Shown here piece after piece: positions 27,771 through 37,189 of a stretch of DNA of 64,000 nt (its first letter is position 1; every line of letters begins with the position of its first letter). The notes beneath the pieces are model-generated. The model was not told the origin of the DNA. It made no database searches and worked only from the letters and a program-made list of their open reading frames with translations. The translations under genes were made by a program, and so were the position numbers. Origin of the DNA: Kumtagia ephedrae (lineage in GTDB: Bacteria; Pseudomonadota; Alphaproteobacteria; Rhizobiales; Rhizobiaceae); assembly GCF_003012745.1 (NCBI RefSeq), contig NZ_PXYK01000003.1:62001-126000 (forward strand), written 5' to 3'.

Positions 27771-28184
27771 TCAACCGGCGCGAGGCGGCGCTCGCGGGCT
27801 GGCCGGATCATGCGGGTCGGCCGGAACGGCGATTTCCCGCGCGAGCAGAGGCGGCGTACCCGGCCCGGTCGGAAAGGCGACGGCAAGCCACGCATGAAGC
27901 GGTGGCAGCGCGGCAAGCGGAGCGCCCGTCGCACAGCCCAGCAGGCAGCATGCGGGCGGCGGGCCGTGCTCGGAGCCGGGCGCCGGCAGGTCATGGTTGG
28001 CGCTGGTGATGCAGAGCGGATTGCCGAAGGCATCGAGCGGAACGTGCTGCCTGCTGGCTGCCAGCGCGAAGCTGCCGGAGAGCGCCTGGACGAGCAGCAG
28101 CCAGGCCGCGGCGAGCGCGACCCCGAGCCTCCGTGCTGTCCAGCCTTTCCTCACCCGCAAAACCTTCGATCGTTCGACCTTCAC
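27771..28184 (-). CDS. DUF2946-like small membrane protein with Cys cluster
   Basis: The product is 137 aa from a GTG at 28184; a GTG at 28154 has a better ribosome-binding site (GAAGG) and may be the true start. One membrane segment ([18 protein letters not shown]) is followed by PLCITS and [12 protein letters not shown], a Cys pattern like that of DUF2946. The C-terminus is Pro/Ala-rich. The gene precedes a PCuAC copper chaperone, so a metal-related role is likely but not shown. Confidence 0.65.
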   Translation of the reverse strand: MKVERSKVLRVRKGWTARRLGVALAAAWLLLVQALSGSFALAASRQHVPLDAFGNPLCITSANHDLPAPGSEHGPPPACCLLGCATGAPLAALPPLHAWLAVAFPTGPGTPPLLAREIAVPADPHDPASPRAPPRAG

Positions 28185-28249
28185 GTAGCATGGCGAGGCA
28201 CGTCAGCGAACCCGCATCGTCGCGCTGCGGCAACGTGCCGTGCTCCGAG

Positions 28250-28687
28250 CTACAGCCGCGCCCTGGTCGTCCGCGGCGTGGCGAGCAGCAGGCTGGTCTC
28301 GGAACCGGTGATGCCGGGGATCAGGCGGATGCGCCGCAGCACGGCGTCGAATTCGGTCAGCGTGGCGGTGCCGAGCTCGACCACCAGGTCCCAGCGGCCG
28401 TTTGTCGTATGGACCGTGGAGACCTCGGACAGGCCGCCCAGCGCGCGGATCACCCGGTCGGCGGCGTGGCCCTCGATCTCGATCATCATGATGCCGCGCA
28501 CCCGCTGGTCGACCGCGTCGGCGCGCAGGATGACCGTGTAGCCAAGAATCTCGCCCGACTTCTCCAGCCGCTCCATGCGCGCACGCACCGTCGCGCGCGA
28601 CACGCCGAGATCGATCGCGAGGTCGGAGATGCTGCGCCGCGCCTCGTGCCGCAGCAGGGTGATCAGCTTTTCGTCGAGCGTGTTCAT
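28250..28687 (-). CDS. Lrp/AsnC-family regulator
   Basis: The product is 145 aa. The helix-turn-helix is at about residues 3-55 (LDEKLITLLRHEARRSISDL, LGVSRATVRARMERLE) and the RAM ligand-binding domain follows (IMMIEIEGHAADRVIRAL, then TTNGRWDLVVEL). It is divergent from the arginase-ornithine cyclodeaminase pair across a 134-bp promoter region. The likely role is arginine- or ornithine-responsive control of rocF-ocd, as known for similar regulators in Agrobacterium and Pseudomonas. Confidence 0.87.
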   Translation of the reverse strand: MNTLDEKLITLLRHEARRSISDLAIDLGVSRATVRARMERLEKSGEILGYTVILRADAVDQRVRGIMMIEIEGHAADRVIRALGGLSEVSTVHTTNGRWDLVVELGTATLTEFDAVLRRIRLIPGITGSETSLLLATPRTTRARL

Positions 28688-28821
28688 TCTGCCGATTTGG
28701 TGGTTGAACCGACCGTTTTGCTAGCATGAATGAATAAATTTGCCAATTTTACCTGTTCGTTTCGCCGGTCTTTGCGGGTGAAATCCTTTCGACTCACAAG
28801 AACGAAGACGAGGGTTTCACC

Positions 28822-29742
28822 ATGCTGTGCAGGATCGTTGGCGCGCCCGTCCAGGACGGCGCCGGCCGCATGGGCTGCGAGATGGGGCCGAGCGCGCTGC
28901 GCACTGCCGGTCTGGTCGCGGCGCTGCGTGAACTCGGCCATGAGGTGGAAGATCTCGGCGCCGTGCAACCGGCCGCCCCGCGGCCGGTCGTCCATGGCAA
29001 CGTGGCACTGAAAGCGCTGCCCGAGATTTCAGCCTGGACGGCGGTGATCGCCGAACGCGCCTATCAGGCGAGCGATAGCGGCATGCCGATCTTCCTCGGC
29101 GGCGACCATTCGATCTCGGCCGGCACCTTGGCGGGGCTCGCCCGCCGCGCTGCCGAGCGCCGCCGGCCGCTCTTCGTGCTGTGGCTCGACGCCCATCCCG
29201 ATTTCCACACGCTCGACACCACGAGCAGCGGCAACCTGCACGGCGTGCCGCTCGCCTATGCCGCCGGCCAGCCGGGTTTTTCCGGCTATTTCCCCGATTT
29301 GCCGGCGACGGTCGATCCGAAGCGCATCTGTGCACTCGGCCTGCGCAGCGTCGATCCGGCCGAGCGCCGGGCGCTGGCGGAGGCCGGCGTCACCGTTCAC
29401 GACATGCGCGCCGTCGACGAGCACGGCGTCGCGCCGCTGCTGCGCGCCTTCCTGGAGCGTGTCGCGGCGGAAGACGGCCTCCTGCATGTCAGCCTCGACG
29501 TCGACTTCCTCGATCCGTCGATCGCGCCGGCCGTCGGCACGACGGTGCCCGGTGGCGCCACCTTCCGCGAGGCGCATCTGGTCATGGAGATGCTGTCTGA
29601 CAGCGGGCTCGTCGCCAGCCTCGACCTGGTCGAGCTCAATCCCTTCCTCGACGAGCGCGGCCGCACCGCCACCCTGATGGTCGATCTCACCGCCAGCCTG
29701 ATGGGCCGCCGCATCATGGACCGCCCGACCCGGAGTTTTTGA
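28822..29742 (+). CDS. rocF: Arginase
   Basis: The 306-aa ureohydrolase carries all three metal-binding blocks: GGDHSIS, LDAHPDFH and SLDVDFLDPSIAP. ELNPFLDERG, the arginase-type C-terminal motif, separates it from agmatinase. It hydrolyses arginine to ornithine and urea in the cytoplasm. The ocd gene starts one base after its stop codon. Together with ocd it converts arginine to proline via ornithine. Confidence 0.93.
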   Translation: MLCRIVGAPVQDGAGRMGCEMGPSALRTAGLVAALRELGHEVEDLGAVQPAAPRPVVHGNVALKALPEISAWTAVIAERAYQASDSGMPIFLGGDHSISAGTLAGLARRAAERRRPLFVLWLDAHPDFHTLDTTSSGNLHGVPLAYAAGQPGFSGYFPDLPATVDPKRICALGLRSVDPAERRALAEAGVTVHDMRAVDEHGVAPLLRAFLERVAAEDGLLHVSLDVDFLDPSIAPAVGTTVPGGATFREAHLVMEMLSDSGLVASLDLVELNPFLDERGRTATLMVDLTASLMGRRIMDRPTRSF

Positions 29743-29743
29743 C

Positions 29744-30811
29744 ATGTCCGCGCCCAAGCTGAACATCGTCCCCTTCGTCAGCGTCGACCACATGATGAAG
29801 CTGGTGCTGGCGGTCGGCATCGAGCGCTTCGTGACCGAGCTGGCCGACTACATCGAGGACGATTTCCGCCGCTGGGAGCTGTTCGACAAGACGCCGCGAG
29901 TCGCCTCGCACAGCCATGACGGGGTCATCGAGCTGATGCCGACCAGCGACGGAAAGCTGTACGGATTCAAATACGTCAACGGCCATCCGAAGAACACGCG
30001 CGCGGGCCTGCAGACCGTCACGGCCTTCGGTGTTCTGGCCGATGTCGGCAGCGGCTATCCGATGCTGCTCACCGAGATGACCATCCTGACGGCGCTGCGC
30101 ACTGCTGCCATGTCGGCGGTCGCCGCGAAATACCTGGCGCCGCAGGGCGCCCGCACCATGGCGCTGATCGGCAACGGCGCGCAGGCGGAGTTCCAGGCCG
30201 TTGCCTTCAAGGCGATCGTCGGCATCGACCGGCTCCGTCTCTACGATGTTGATTCAAGCGCCTCGCGTAAGTGCGCGAAAAACCTGGCGGGAATGGGTTT
30301 CGACATCGTCATCTGCGCCTCCGGCCAGGAGGCGGTCGAGGGGGCAGACATCATCACCACGGTCACTGCCGACAAGCAGTATGCGACCATCCTCACCGAC
30401 AACATGGTCGGCCCCGGCGTGCACATCAACGCCATCGGCGGCGACTGCCCCGGCAAGACGGAACTGCATCGCGACATCCTGCTGCGTTCCGACATCTTCG
30501 TGGAGTTCCCGCCGCAGACGCGCATCGAGGGCGAGATCCAGCAGCTTGCCGCCGACCATCCCGTCACCGAGCTCTGGCAGGTGATCGCCGGCCATGCGCC
30601 TGGCCGCTCGGGTGAGCGGCAGATCACGCTGTTCGATTCGGTCGGTTTCGCCATCGAGGACTTTTCGGCGCTGCGCTACGTCCGCGACAAGCTACGCGAC
30701 ACCGGCCTCTACGAGGAACTCGACCTGCTCGCTGACCCGGATGAGCCGCGCGACCTGTTCGGCATGCTGCTGCGCGCCGAGGCGGCGCAGGCAAAGGCGG
30801 TGGTGGGGTAG
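29744..30811 (+). CDS. ocd: Ornithine cyclodeaminase
   Basis: The 355-aa mu-crystallin/OCD-family protein shows FVSVDHMMKLV at the N-terminus, GYPMLLTEMTILTALRTAA (substrate pocket Arg), the NAD-binding ALIGNGAQAEFQ, and GPGVHINAIGGDCPGKTEL with the catalytic Asp. The GDCPGKTEL form is characteristic of true ornithine cyclodeaminases, as opposed to the alanine dehydrogenase-like homologues. The product is proline plus ammonia. It is co-transcribed with rocF. Confidence 0.92.
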   Translation: MSAPKLNIVPFVSVDHMMKLVLAVGIERFVTELADYIEDDFRRWELFDKTPRVASHSHDGVIELMPTSDGKLYGFKYVNGHPKNTRAGLQTVTAFGVLADVGSGYPMLLTEMTILTALRTAAMSAVAAKYLAPQGARTMALIGNGAQAEFQAVAFKAIVGIDRLRLYDVDSSASRKCAKNLAGMGFDIVICASGQEAVEGADIITTVTADKQYATILTDNMVGPGVHINAIGGDCPGKTELHRDILLRSDIFVEFPPQTRIEGEIQQLAADHPVTELWQVIAGHAPGRSGERQITLFDSVGFAIEDFSALRYVRDKLRDTGLYEELDLLADPDEPRDLFGMLLRAEAAQAKAVVG

Positions 30812-30827
30812 GGAGCGGCACCAACCC

Positions 30828-30971
30828 TTATACTGTCAGCCCCGCAAGATTCATGATCAGGCGGAAGGCGAGCGCCACCAGCCCGAGCGCCAGCACGCTC
30901 GCCGTCCAGATCAGCACCAGCCAGCCGATCCGCTTCAGCCAGGAATCCGGCGCAGGCGAGGGGGCTGCCAT
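30828..30971 (-). CDS. DUF2474-family small subunit of the bd oxidase operon
   Basis: The complete 47-aa frame has a Pro/Ala-rich N-terminus, a WLKRIGWLVLIWTASVLALG membrane helix and a short tail. Position and form match DUF2474, the short protein encoded directly after cydB in CIO-type operons and functionally comparable to CydX. Its ATG overlaps the cydB stop (ATGA). Confidence 0.75.
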   Translation of the reverse strand: MAAPSPAPDSWLKRIGWLVLIWTASVLALGLVALAFRLIMNLAGLTV

Positions 30972-31978
30972 CAGTGGTAGCCTTCGCCGGCCTTCACCTT
31001 GCCGCGGAAGACGTAATAGGACCAGGCGGTGTAGGCGAGGATGATCGGGATGATGAACAGTGCCCCGACCAGCGCGAAGCCCATGCTCTGCGGCGGCGCC
31101 GCGGCCTCCCGAATGGAAACTTCGGGCGGGATGATGTTGGGCCAAAGGCTGATGGCGAGCCCGCTGTAGCCGAGGAACAGCAGGAACAGCGCCAGCACGA
31201 AGGGTGCGACATGCGGCGTCCGGCCGAGGCTGTGGAGGATGGCCCAGGCGCTGGCCAGCACCAGGATCGGCACCGGCGAGAAGAAGACGATGTTGGGGAA
31301 GGTGAACCAGCGCTCGGCGATCGCGGGATGGGCGAGCGGCGTCCACAGGCTGACCAGGCCGATGACGACGACCAGCGCGATGGTGATCGGCCGCGCCAGC
31401 GCCACCATGCGCTCATGCAGCGCCCCCTCGGTCTTGATGATCAGCCAGGTGCAGCCGAGCAGCGCATAGGCGACCAGCAGTCCCAGTCCGGTGAACAGGC
31501 CGAAGGGCGTGATCCAGTCGAGCGCGCCGCCCGCATAGGCGCCGTTCTGCATCGGAAAGCCGTTGAGAAAGGCACCGAGCGATACGCCCTGGAAGAAGGT
31601 GGCGAGATAGGAGCCGCCGGCGAAGGCCCAGTCCCAGTAGCGCTTGTGGTGCTCGTCGGCCTTGAAGCGGAACTCGAAGGCGACGCCGCGCCAGATAAGC
31701 CCGAGCAGCATCAGCACCAGAGGCAGATAGAGCGCGCTGAGGATCACCGAATAGGCCAGGGGGAACGCCGCCAGCAGCCCGGCGCCGCCCAGCACGAGCC
31801 AGGTCTCGTTGCCGTCCCAGACCGGCGCCACGGTGTTGACCATGACGTCGCGGTCGTCGCGCTCGCCGACGAACGGGAACAGGATGCCGATGCCGAGATC
31901 GAACCCGTCCATGACGACATACATCATCAGGCCGAAGCCGATGATGACGGCCCAGATCACCGGAAGATCGATGCCCAT
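30971..31978 (-). CDS. cydB: Cytochrome bd-type quinol oxidase, subunit II
   Basis: The 335-aa protein has about eight to nine membrane helices. The N-terminal PVIWAVIIGFGLMMYVVMDG and DLGIGILFPFV with the conserved Trp and Asp, and GNETWLVLGGAGLLAAFPLAY, are diagnostic for CydB/CioB. It supports CydA in the inner membrane. It follows cydA after 3 bases and overlaps the DUF2474 gene. Confidence 0.93.
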   Translation of the reverse strand: MGIDLPVIWAVIIGFGLMMYVVMDGFDLGIGILFPFVGERDDRDVMVNTVAPVWDGNETWLVLGGAGLLAAFPLAYSVILSALYLPLVLMLLGLIWRGVAFEFRFKADEHHKRYWDWAFAGGSYLATFFQGVSLGAFLNGFPMQNGAYAGGALDWITPFGLFTGLGLLVAYALLGCTWLIIKTEGALHERMVALARPITIALVVVIGLVSLWTPLAHPAIAERWFTFPNIVFFSPVPILVLASAWAILHSLGRTPHVAPFVLALFLLFLGYSGLAISLWPNIIPPEVSIREAAAPPQSMGFALVGALFIIPIILAYTAWSYYVFRGKVKAGEGYH

Positions 31979-31981
31979 GAT

Positions 31982-33403
31982 CTAGCTCCTCGCCTGTTCG
32001 GTCGCGTCGGGATGGTCGGGCGCGGCAGAAAGCGGGCGGGCGGGCCGCGCGGCGCTGCTGCTGCCGCCGGTCGGCTCGTCCTCGCCGGTCTCGGGTCCCT
32101 TGCCGACCAGCTTCAGCATGTAGCGCGTGCCGATGCCGAATATGAAAAGATAGGCGACCACGAAGATGACGAGGGTGACGCTCATGGTGAGCGCCGAATG
32201 ATTGGACACCGCATCTCGGGTGCGCATAACGCCGTAGACGATCCAGGGCTGGCGGCCGATCTCGGTCGTGTACCAGCCGGCGAGGATGGCGATCAGCCCG
32301 GCCGGGCCCATCCAGGTGGCGAAATGCAGGAAGGGCCGCGACCGGTACAGGACGCCGCGCCAGCGCTGCAATAGCGCCCAGCCGCCGAGCAAAAGCATCA
32401 GCAGGCCCATGCCGACCATGATGCGGAAGGTCCAGAAGACGATGGTGGAGTTGGGCCGGTCCTCGGGCGGGAAGTCCTTCAAGGCGGGAACCTGGCCGTC
32501 CCAGCTATGGGTCAGGATCAGGCTGCCGAGATGCGGCACCTGCACAGCGAAGCGCGTCGTCTCGGCCTCCATGTCGGGCCAGCCGAACAGGTTGAGCGGC
32601 ACGGCCTCGCCCGGCTTGTTCTCCCAATGGCCTTCCAGCGCCGCGATCTTGGCCGGCTGGTGCTCCAGGGTGTTGAGGCCGTGCAGGTCGCCGACGACGA
32701 CCTGGATCGGCGCTGTGACCAGCAGCATCCACATCGCCATCGACAGCATAGTGCGAACGCGGTCGTTGTCGTTGCCGCGCAGCAGATGCCATGCGGCCGA
32801 AGCGCCGACAAACAGCGCCGTCGACAGATAGGCGGCGATGGTCATGTGGGCGAGGCGATAGGGGAAGGAGGGGTTGAAGATCACCTCGAACCAGTTCACC
32901 GGCACCACGATGCCGTCGACGATCTCGAAACCCTGCGGCGTCTGCATCCAACTGTTGGAGGCGAGGATCCAGGTGGCCGAGATCAGCGTGCCCAGGGCCA
33001 CCATGATGGTGGAAAAGAAGTGCAGCCCCGGCCCGACGCGGTTCCAGCCGAACAGCATGACCCCGAGGAAGCCTGCCTCGAGGAAGAAGGCGGTCAGCAC
33101 CTCATAGGCGAGCAGCGGACCGGTGACACTGCCGGCGAAGGCCGAGAAATAGCTCCAGTTGGTGCCGAACTGGTACGCCATGACGAGGCCCGAGACCACG
33201 CCCATGGCGAAGTTGACGGCAAAGATCTTCGACCAGAAATGGTAGAGGTCGCGGTAGACCGTGTCGCGCTTCCACAGCCAAAGGCCTTCCAGCACGGCGA
33301 GGTAGCTCGCCAGCCCGATGGTGATGGCCGGGAATATGATGTGGAAGGAGATGGTGAAGCCGAACTGGATGCGCGCCAATTCCAGTGCCGTCAGGCCGAA
33401 CAT
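31982..33403 (-). CDS. cydA: Cytochrome bd-type quinol oxidase, subunit I (CIO-like)
   Basis: The product is 473 aa from MFGLTALELARIQFGF; the open frame further upstream is not coding. Haem ligands are visible: His21 in ISFHIIFPA, and the later His in YRLAHMTIA. The GRQPW motif (TEIGRQPWIVYGVMRT) lies at the quinol site. The protein is shorter than E. coli CydA (522 aa), consistent with the short Q-loop of cyanide-insensitive (CioA) oxidases. It reduces oxygen with quinol without proton pumping, and is useful under low oxygen or inhibition of haem-copper oxidases. No FNR/FixK box was seen upstream. Confidence 0.92.
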   Translation of the reverse strand: MFGLTALELARIQFGFTISFHIIFPAITIGLASYLAVLEGLWLWKRDTVYRDLYHFWSKIFAVNFAMGVVSGLVMAYQFGTNWSYFSAFAGSVTGPLLAYEVLTAFFLEAGFLGVMLFGWNRVGPGLHFFSTIMVALGTLISATWILASNSWMQTPQGFEIVDGIVVPVNWFEVIFNPSFPYRLAHMTIAAYLSTALFVGASAAWHLLRGNDNDRVRTMLSMAMWMLLVTAPIQVVVGDLHGLNTLEHQPAKIAALEGHWENKPGEAVPLNLFGWPDMEAETTRFAVQVPHLGSLILTHSWDGQVPALKDFPPEDRPNSTIVFWTFRIMVGMGLLMLLLGGWALLQRWRGVLYRSRPFLHFATWMGPAGLIAILAGWYTTEIGRQPWIVYGVMRTRDAVSNHSALTMSVTLVIFVVAYLFIFGIGTRYMLKLVGKGPETGEDEPTGGSSSAARPARPLSAAPDHPDATEQARS

Positions 33404-33704
33404 GCCGCGCCTCCCACGAAGCCGGCCCGGCCGGATCGCGCTGGGTCGAGTCCGGCCGTCGCCTGTACGGATGAATACCTCGATCGAGCGGCTATGGTCC
33501 TCGGCCGGTGGGTCACGGCAGGTCCTCTCGCTTTGGTTGCTGCACCATAGCCTATTCGGCCGGGAGGGTGCAGTCCTTGCGGCGTTGCGCCACTGCGACG
33601 CTCCGTCCCGCGGGCCGGGAACGGCGAGAGGTTCGGCCGCCCACCAGGCCCGCGGGCCGCTTCTCCTTGCGCGCGGATCTCTGCCGGGAGGGGCTATTTT
33701 CCTC
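33404..33704. other. 301-bp gap between cydA and the cyclase gene
   Basis: No convincing gene was found. It contains the cydA promoter region and, at 33607-33616 and 33647-33656, a perfect 10-bp inverted repeat (CCCGCGGGCC / GGCCCGCGGG) with a 30-base loop. This repeat could end transcription of the cyclase gene, which reads leftward into it. Confidence 0.5.
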
Positions 33705-34532
33705 TCAAACCAGCGCGAAAATCCGTGCCGGACCGCCGGTGCCGCCGCGCACCTTCGGCGCACCGACGACGATGGTCGCACCCTTGGCCGGAACATTGCC
33801 GAGATTGGCGACGCCCTCGATGCCGTAGCGGCCGGACGACAGCCAGGTCTTGTGGACGATGAAGTCCGGCGAGGCGCCGAAATCGAGCGACAGCGTGTCC
33901 ACCGCGATCGCTTTGATCGACGGCTGCTCGATCAGATACTGCGCCGCCTCGACATGGAAGCCGGGGAAATGCAGGCTCTTGCCGTCGGCGCTGGCGTTGC
34001 GGAATTTTTCGGTGCCGAGATGCGCACCCCAGCCGGAATGCATGGCCACGACCGCACCGGCCGGCAGATCGCCGTTCTTGTCGACCCAGGCCTTGATGTC
34101 GTCGGGGGTCACTTGCGCATCCGCGTTCTCGGCCGCCTTGGCGGCGATGTCGATCACCACCAGCGGCGCGATCAGGTCCTCCACAGGCAGTTCTGCGACC
34201 GACTTGCCGTCGGCGGTGAAATGCAGCGGCGCGTCGATATGCGTGCCGGTATGCTCGCTCACGCGCAGTTCATAGAGGTTGAAGGTGTCCTTCGCGAAGT
34301 CGAACTTCTTGTCATAGAAAAGCTGCTGTCCGCCGAAATAGGTCGGGAAGGTGTCGTACAGTTCGTGCGTAAGATCCTCGGCCTTGGTCGGGGTCTCGGC
34401 TGCGAACAATGGCGCCGGCGGGGCGGCGACGGCAAGCGCGGCGCCCGCTGCCGCGGCCAGCCCGCCCCTGAAGAAGCTGCGGCGGCTCAGCATGTCGGAT
34501 TTGACGGCGTCGATGACGCAATGATGGCACAT
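33705..34532 (-). CDS. Secreted cyclase-family (kynurenine formamidase-like) hydrolase
   Basis: The product is 275 aa. It begins with a twin-arginine-type signal (SRRSFFRGGLAAAAGAALAV), so it is probably exported folded. The cyclase/KynB fold is marked by EHTGTHIDAPLHF (metal-binding HxGTHxDAPxHF), AVVAMHSGW and AVDTLSLDFG. These enzymes hydrolyse formamides or cyclic amides with a metal ion. The signal sequence argues against the cytoplasmic tryptophan pathway enzyme. It stands alone. Confidence 0.83.
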   Translation of the reverse strand: MCHHCVIDAVKSDMLSRRSFFRGGLAAAAGAALAVAAPPAPLFAAETPTKAEDLTHELYDTFPTYFGGQQLFYDKKFDFAKDTFNLYELRVSEHTGTHIDAPLHFTADGKSVAELPVEDLIAPLVVIDIAAKAAENADAQVTPDDIKAWVDKNGDLPAGAVVAMHSGWGAHLGTEKFRNASADGKSLHFPGFHVEAAQYLIEQPSIKAIAVDTLSLDFGASPDFIVHKTWLSSGRYGIEGVANLGNVPAKGATIVVGAPKVRGGTGGPARIFALV

Positions 34533-34611
34533 GGTTCTTGCTCCCTCTGGCTGTGCAGGAGACAAGAGTGATTGGTTGGCGAAGTGCGCGCAAGCGGCGT
34601 TTTTTGCGAAA

Positions 34612-34975
34612 CTAGTTCCTGCCGAAGAACACGTTTTCCACATGCACCGGCCAGCGCCACGGCAGCACCGCCACCATGTCGAAACGGATCGACAGGCGGC
34701 CGAAATCGCGCTGCCTGGAGAGCCACAGGTCGGCGGCGCCCTCGATGCGGCGCTCCGACTCGCGCGAAAGCGCATCCATGGCCTCGATCAGCGTCGGCCG
34801 CGCCTTGACCTCGACGATCAGCACGAGGTCGCCGCGCCTGGCGATCAGGTCGATCTCGCCGAGCTTGGTGCGGTAACGGCGCGCGACGATGCGGAACCCC
34901 TTCGCCATCAGCGCGAGCGCCGCCAGCCACTCGCCGCGGTGCCCGCGTCGGTAGGCCTTCAGCCGAAAGCGGGCC

Positions 34976-34989
<14 letters not shown>
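34612..34989 (-). CDS. YraN/UPF0102 family nuclease-like protein
   Basis: The 125-aa product has the UPF0102 core: [20 protein letters not shown], then [20 protein letters not shown] with the E-D-ExK restriction endonuclease-like motif. Its start overlaps the rsmI stop by 14 bases. The rsmI-yraN pair is widely conserved. The biochemical role is not settled; a Holliday junction or recombination function has been proposed from the fold. Confidence 0.88.
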
Positions 34990-35878
<889 letters not shown>

Positions 35879-36015
35879 GCCGGAGACTCCATTCCGGGGC
35901 CTTGTGCCATGCCGCGCCGGCAATTGGCAAAGAAACTCCTTCGCCGCCGCAATTTTGCCGAGGTGGCGGAACGAAGTCTTCCCACGCGCGTTGACGGCGG
36001 CCTGAGGAGGATGTG

Positions 36016-36216
36016 ATGGATTCGCTGCAGATCCAGGACGCTTTTGCTCCCTACTATGCCGGCGGCAAGCAGGCGAAAACGCAGGCTGTGCGCAAGCAGG
36101 CCGACGCCGTGCCGGGCGAGAAGACGGCAATTTCCTCGGCCGACGTGAAGGCCCGGCTGGAGGCGTGCCGCGAGCGGCTTGCCCGCGCCATCGCCGCCGA
36201 GAAGAAAGGCCGCTGA
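36016..36216 (+). CDS. Small conserved-looking hypothetical protein, 66 aa
   Basis: A strong GAGGAGG site precedes ATG 36016, and a GTG at 36013 would add one residue. The product MDSLQIQDAFAPYYAGGKQA continues with a Lys/Ala-rich helical C-terminal half (VKARLEACRERLARAIAAEK). No signal or membrane segment is present. No family is recognised. The good start and codon pattern make it a likely real gene. Confidence 0.55.
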   Translation: MDSLQIQDAFAPYYAGGKQAKTQAVRKQADAVPGEKTAISSADVKARLEACRERLARAIAAEKKGR

Positions 36217-36274
36217 TCCGGTGCCGCTGCGTTTCGACGGACTGATCGGCCGGATCGAAAACGCCGCCCGTCGC

Positions 36275-36703
36275 TCAGGCGCGGTAGGCCAAAAGAACCG
36301 CGCCGCCGGCGATCAGAAGAACGCCAAGCCAGTTGGCAAGGGTGAGGCGCTCGCCGAGAAAGGCCGCCGCGAAGACCGCGACCAGAACGACGCTTAGCTT
36401 GTCGAGCGGCGCGACTCTGGCGGCGTCGCCGAGCTTCAGTGCGCGGAAATAGCAGAGCCACGAGGCGCCCGTCGCCAGCCCGGAAAGCACCAGGAACAGC
36501 CAGGTGCGCCCCCCTACCGTCGCCGGCGGCTGCCACTGCCCGGTGACAGCCACGATTCCGGCCACCAGCAGCAGGATGACGATGGTGCGCACCAGCGTCG
36601 CATAGTCGGGATTGACGCCGCTCACGCCGACCTTGGCGAAGATGGCGGTGAGTGCCGCGAAGACGGCCGAGAGGACCGCCCAGAACTGCCAGGAGGCTGT
36701 CAT
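36275..36703 (-). CDS. Half-size EamA/DMT-family transporter
   Basis: The product is 142 aa with about five membrane segments and a single EamA repeat. It shows AVFAALTAIFAKVGVSGVNP, GLATGASWLCYFRALKLGDA and LDKLSVVLVAVFAAAFLGER, which is the conserved second half of the repeat. Usual DMT proteins carry two repeats, so this would work as a homodimer. The substrate is unknown. It lies just beyond the HEPN/unknown pair on the same strand but does not look related to it. Confidence 0.85.
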   Translation of the reverse strand: MTASWQFWAVLSAVFAALTAIFAKVGVSGVNPDYATLVRTIVILLLVAGIVAVTGQWQPPATVGGRTWLFLVLSGLATGASWLCYFRALKLGDAARVAPLDKLSVVLVAVFAAAFLGERLTLANWLGVLLIAGGAVLLAYRA

Positions 36704-36730
36704 GAAGTCCTCGTCCTCGGCTTGGGGTTC

Positions 36731-37189
36731 TCAGGCGGCAAGCGATTTCGCGCGCTTGAGCACGGCGGCATTTGCCCGAGGTTCGCTTCTAGAAGCCTTC
36801 GCCTTCTTGTTTATCTTGTAGACAAAACCTTCGACGATATCCCCATCGTCGAAAGCCAACCCGACGATTCGCGTTGGATTTGAAGTGATCTCTGAAGTCC
36901 CGAACGAATCCGGAATTCTGTTGACGAAGTGATTGGATGTATTGACGATCCGGACCGTTCCCAGCGAGAGGGGGGATTTCATCGCAGCAAGAATCGTATC
37001 GACAAACCGAATGATGGTTGTTGGGCCATAAGTCTGCACATCAGGTGAAGCGATAAAAAGCTGCCAATCAAACGTCTCCCGCAAATTCAGCCAGCCCGCG
37101 AACGCGATCGGAATTCCTGCCCTTTCCAGCGCTTCAGTCAGTTCCCGCCCTGCAATGAAATCCGGTCCTACCAGTGGCGTCTTATCCAT
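36731..37189 (-). CDS. Unknown protein encoded downstream of a HEPN gene, 152 aa
   Basis: I chose the ATG at 37189 (MDKTPLVGPD) because AGGAG lies about 8 bases upstream; an ATG at 37213 adds eight residues. The N-terminal half (GRELTEALERAGIPIAFAGW, then DWQLFIASPDVQTYGPTTII) predicts alternating helix and strand, while the C-terminus is basic. It is soluble, without signal or membrane segment, and I cannot name a family. It overlaps the stop of a disrupted HEPN gene by 20 bases, so the two were one operon. The DNA is clearly richer in A and T than its neighbours, suggesting acquisition. Confidence 0.7.
   Translation of the reverse strand: MDKTPLVGPDFIAGRELTEALERAGIPIAFAGWLNLRETFDWQLFIASPDVQTYGPTTIIRFVDTILAAMKSPLSLGTVRIVNTSNHFVNRIPDSFGTSEITSNPTRIVGLAFDDGDIVEGFVYKINKKAKASRSEPRANAAVLKRAKSLAA

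Noticed and set aside
33404-33796. N-terminal extension of CydA to 604 residues
   Set aside because: CydA homologues begin at MFGLTALELAR-type sequences; the extension is Arg/Pro-rich and shows no membrane segment.
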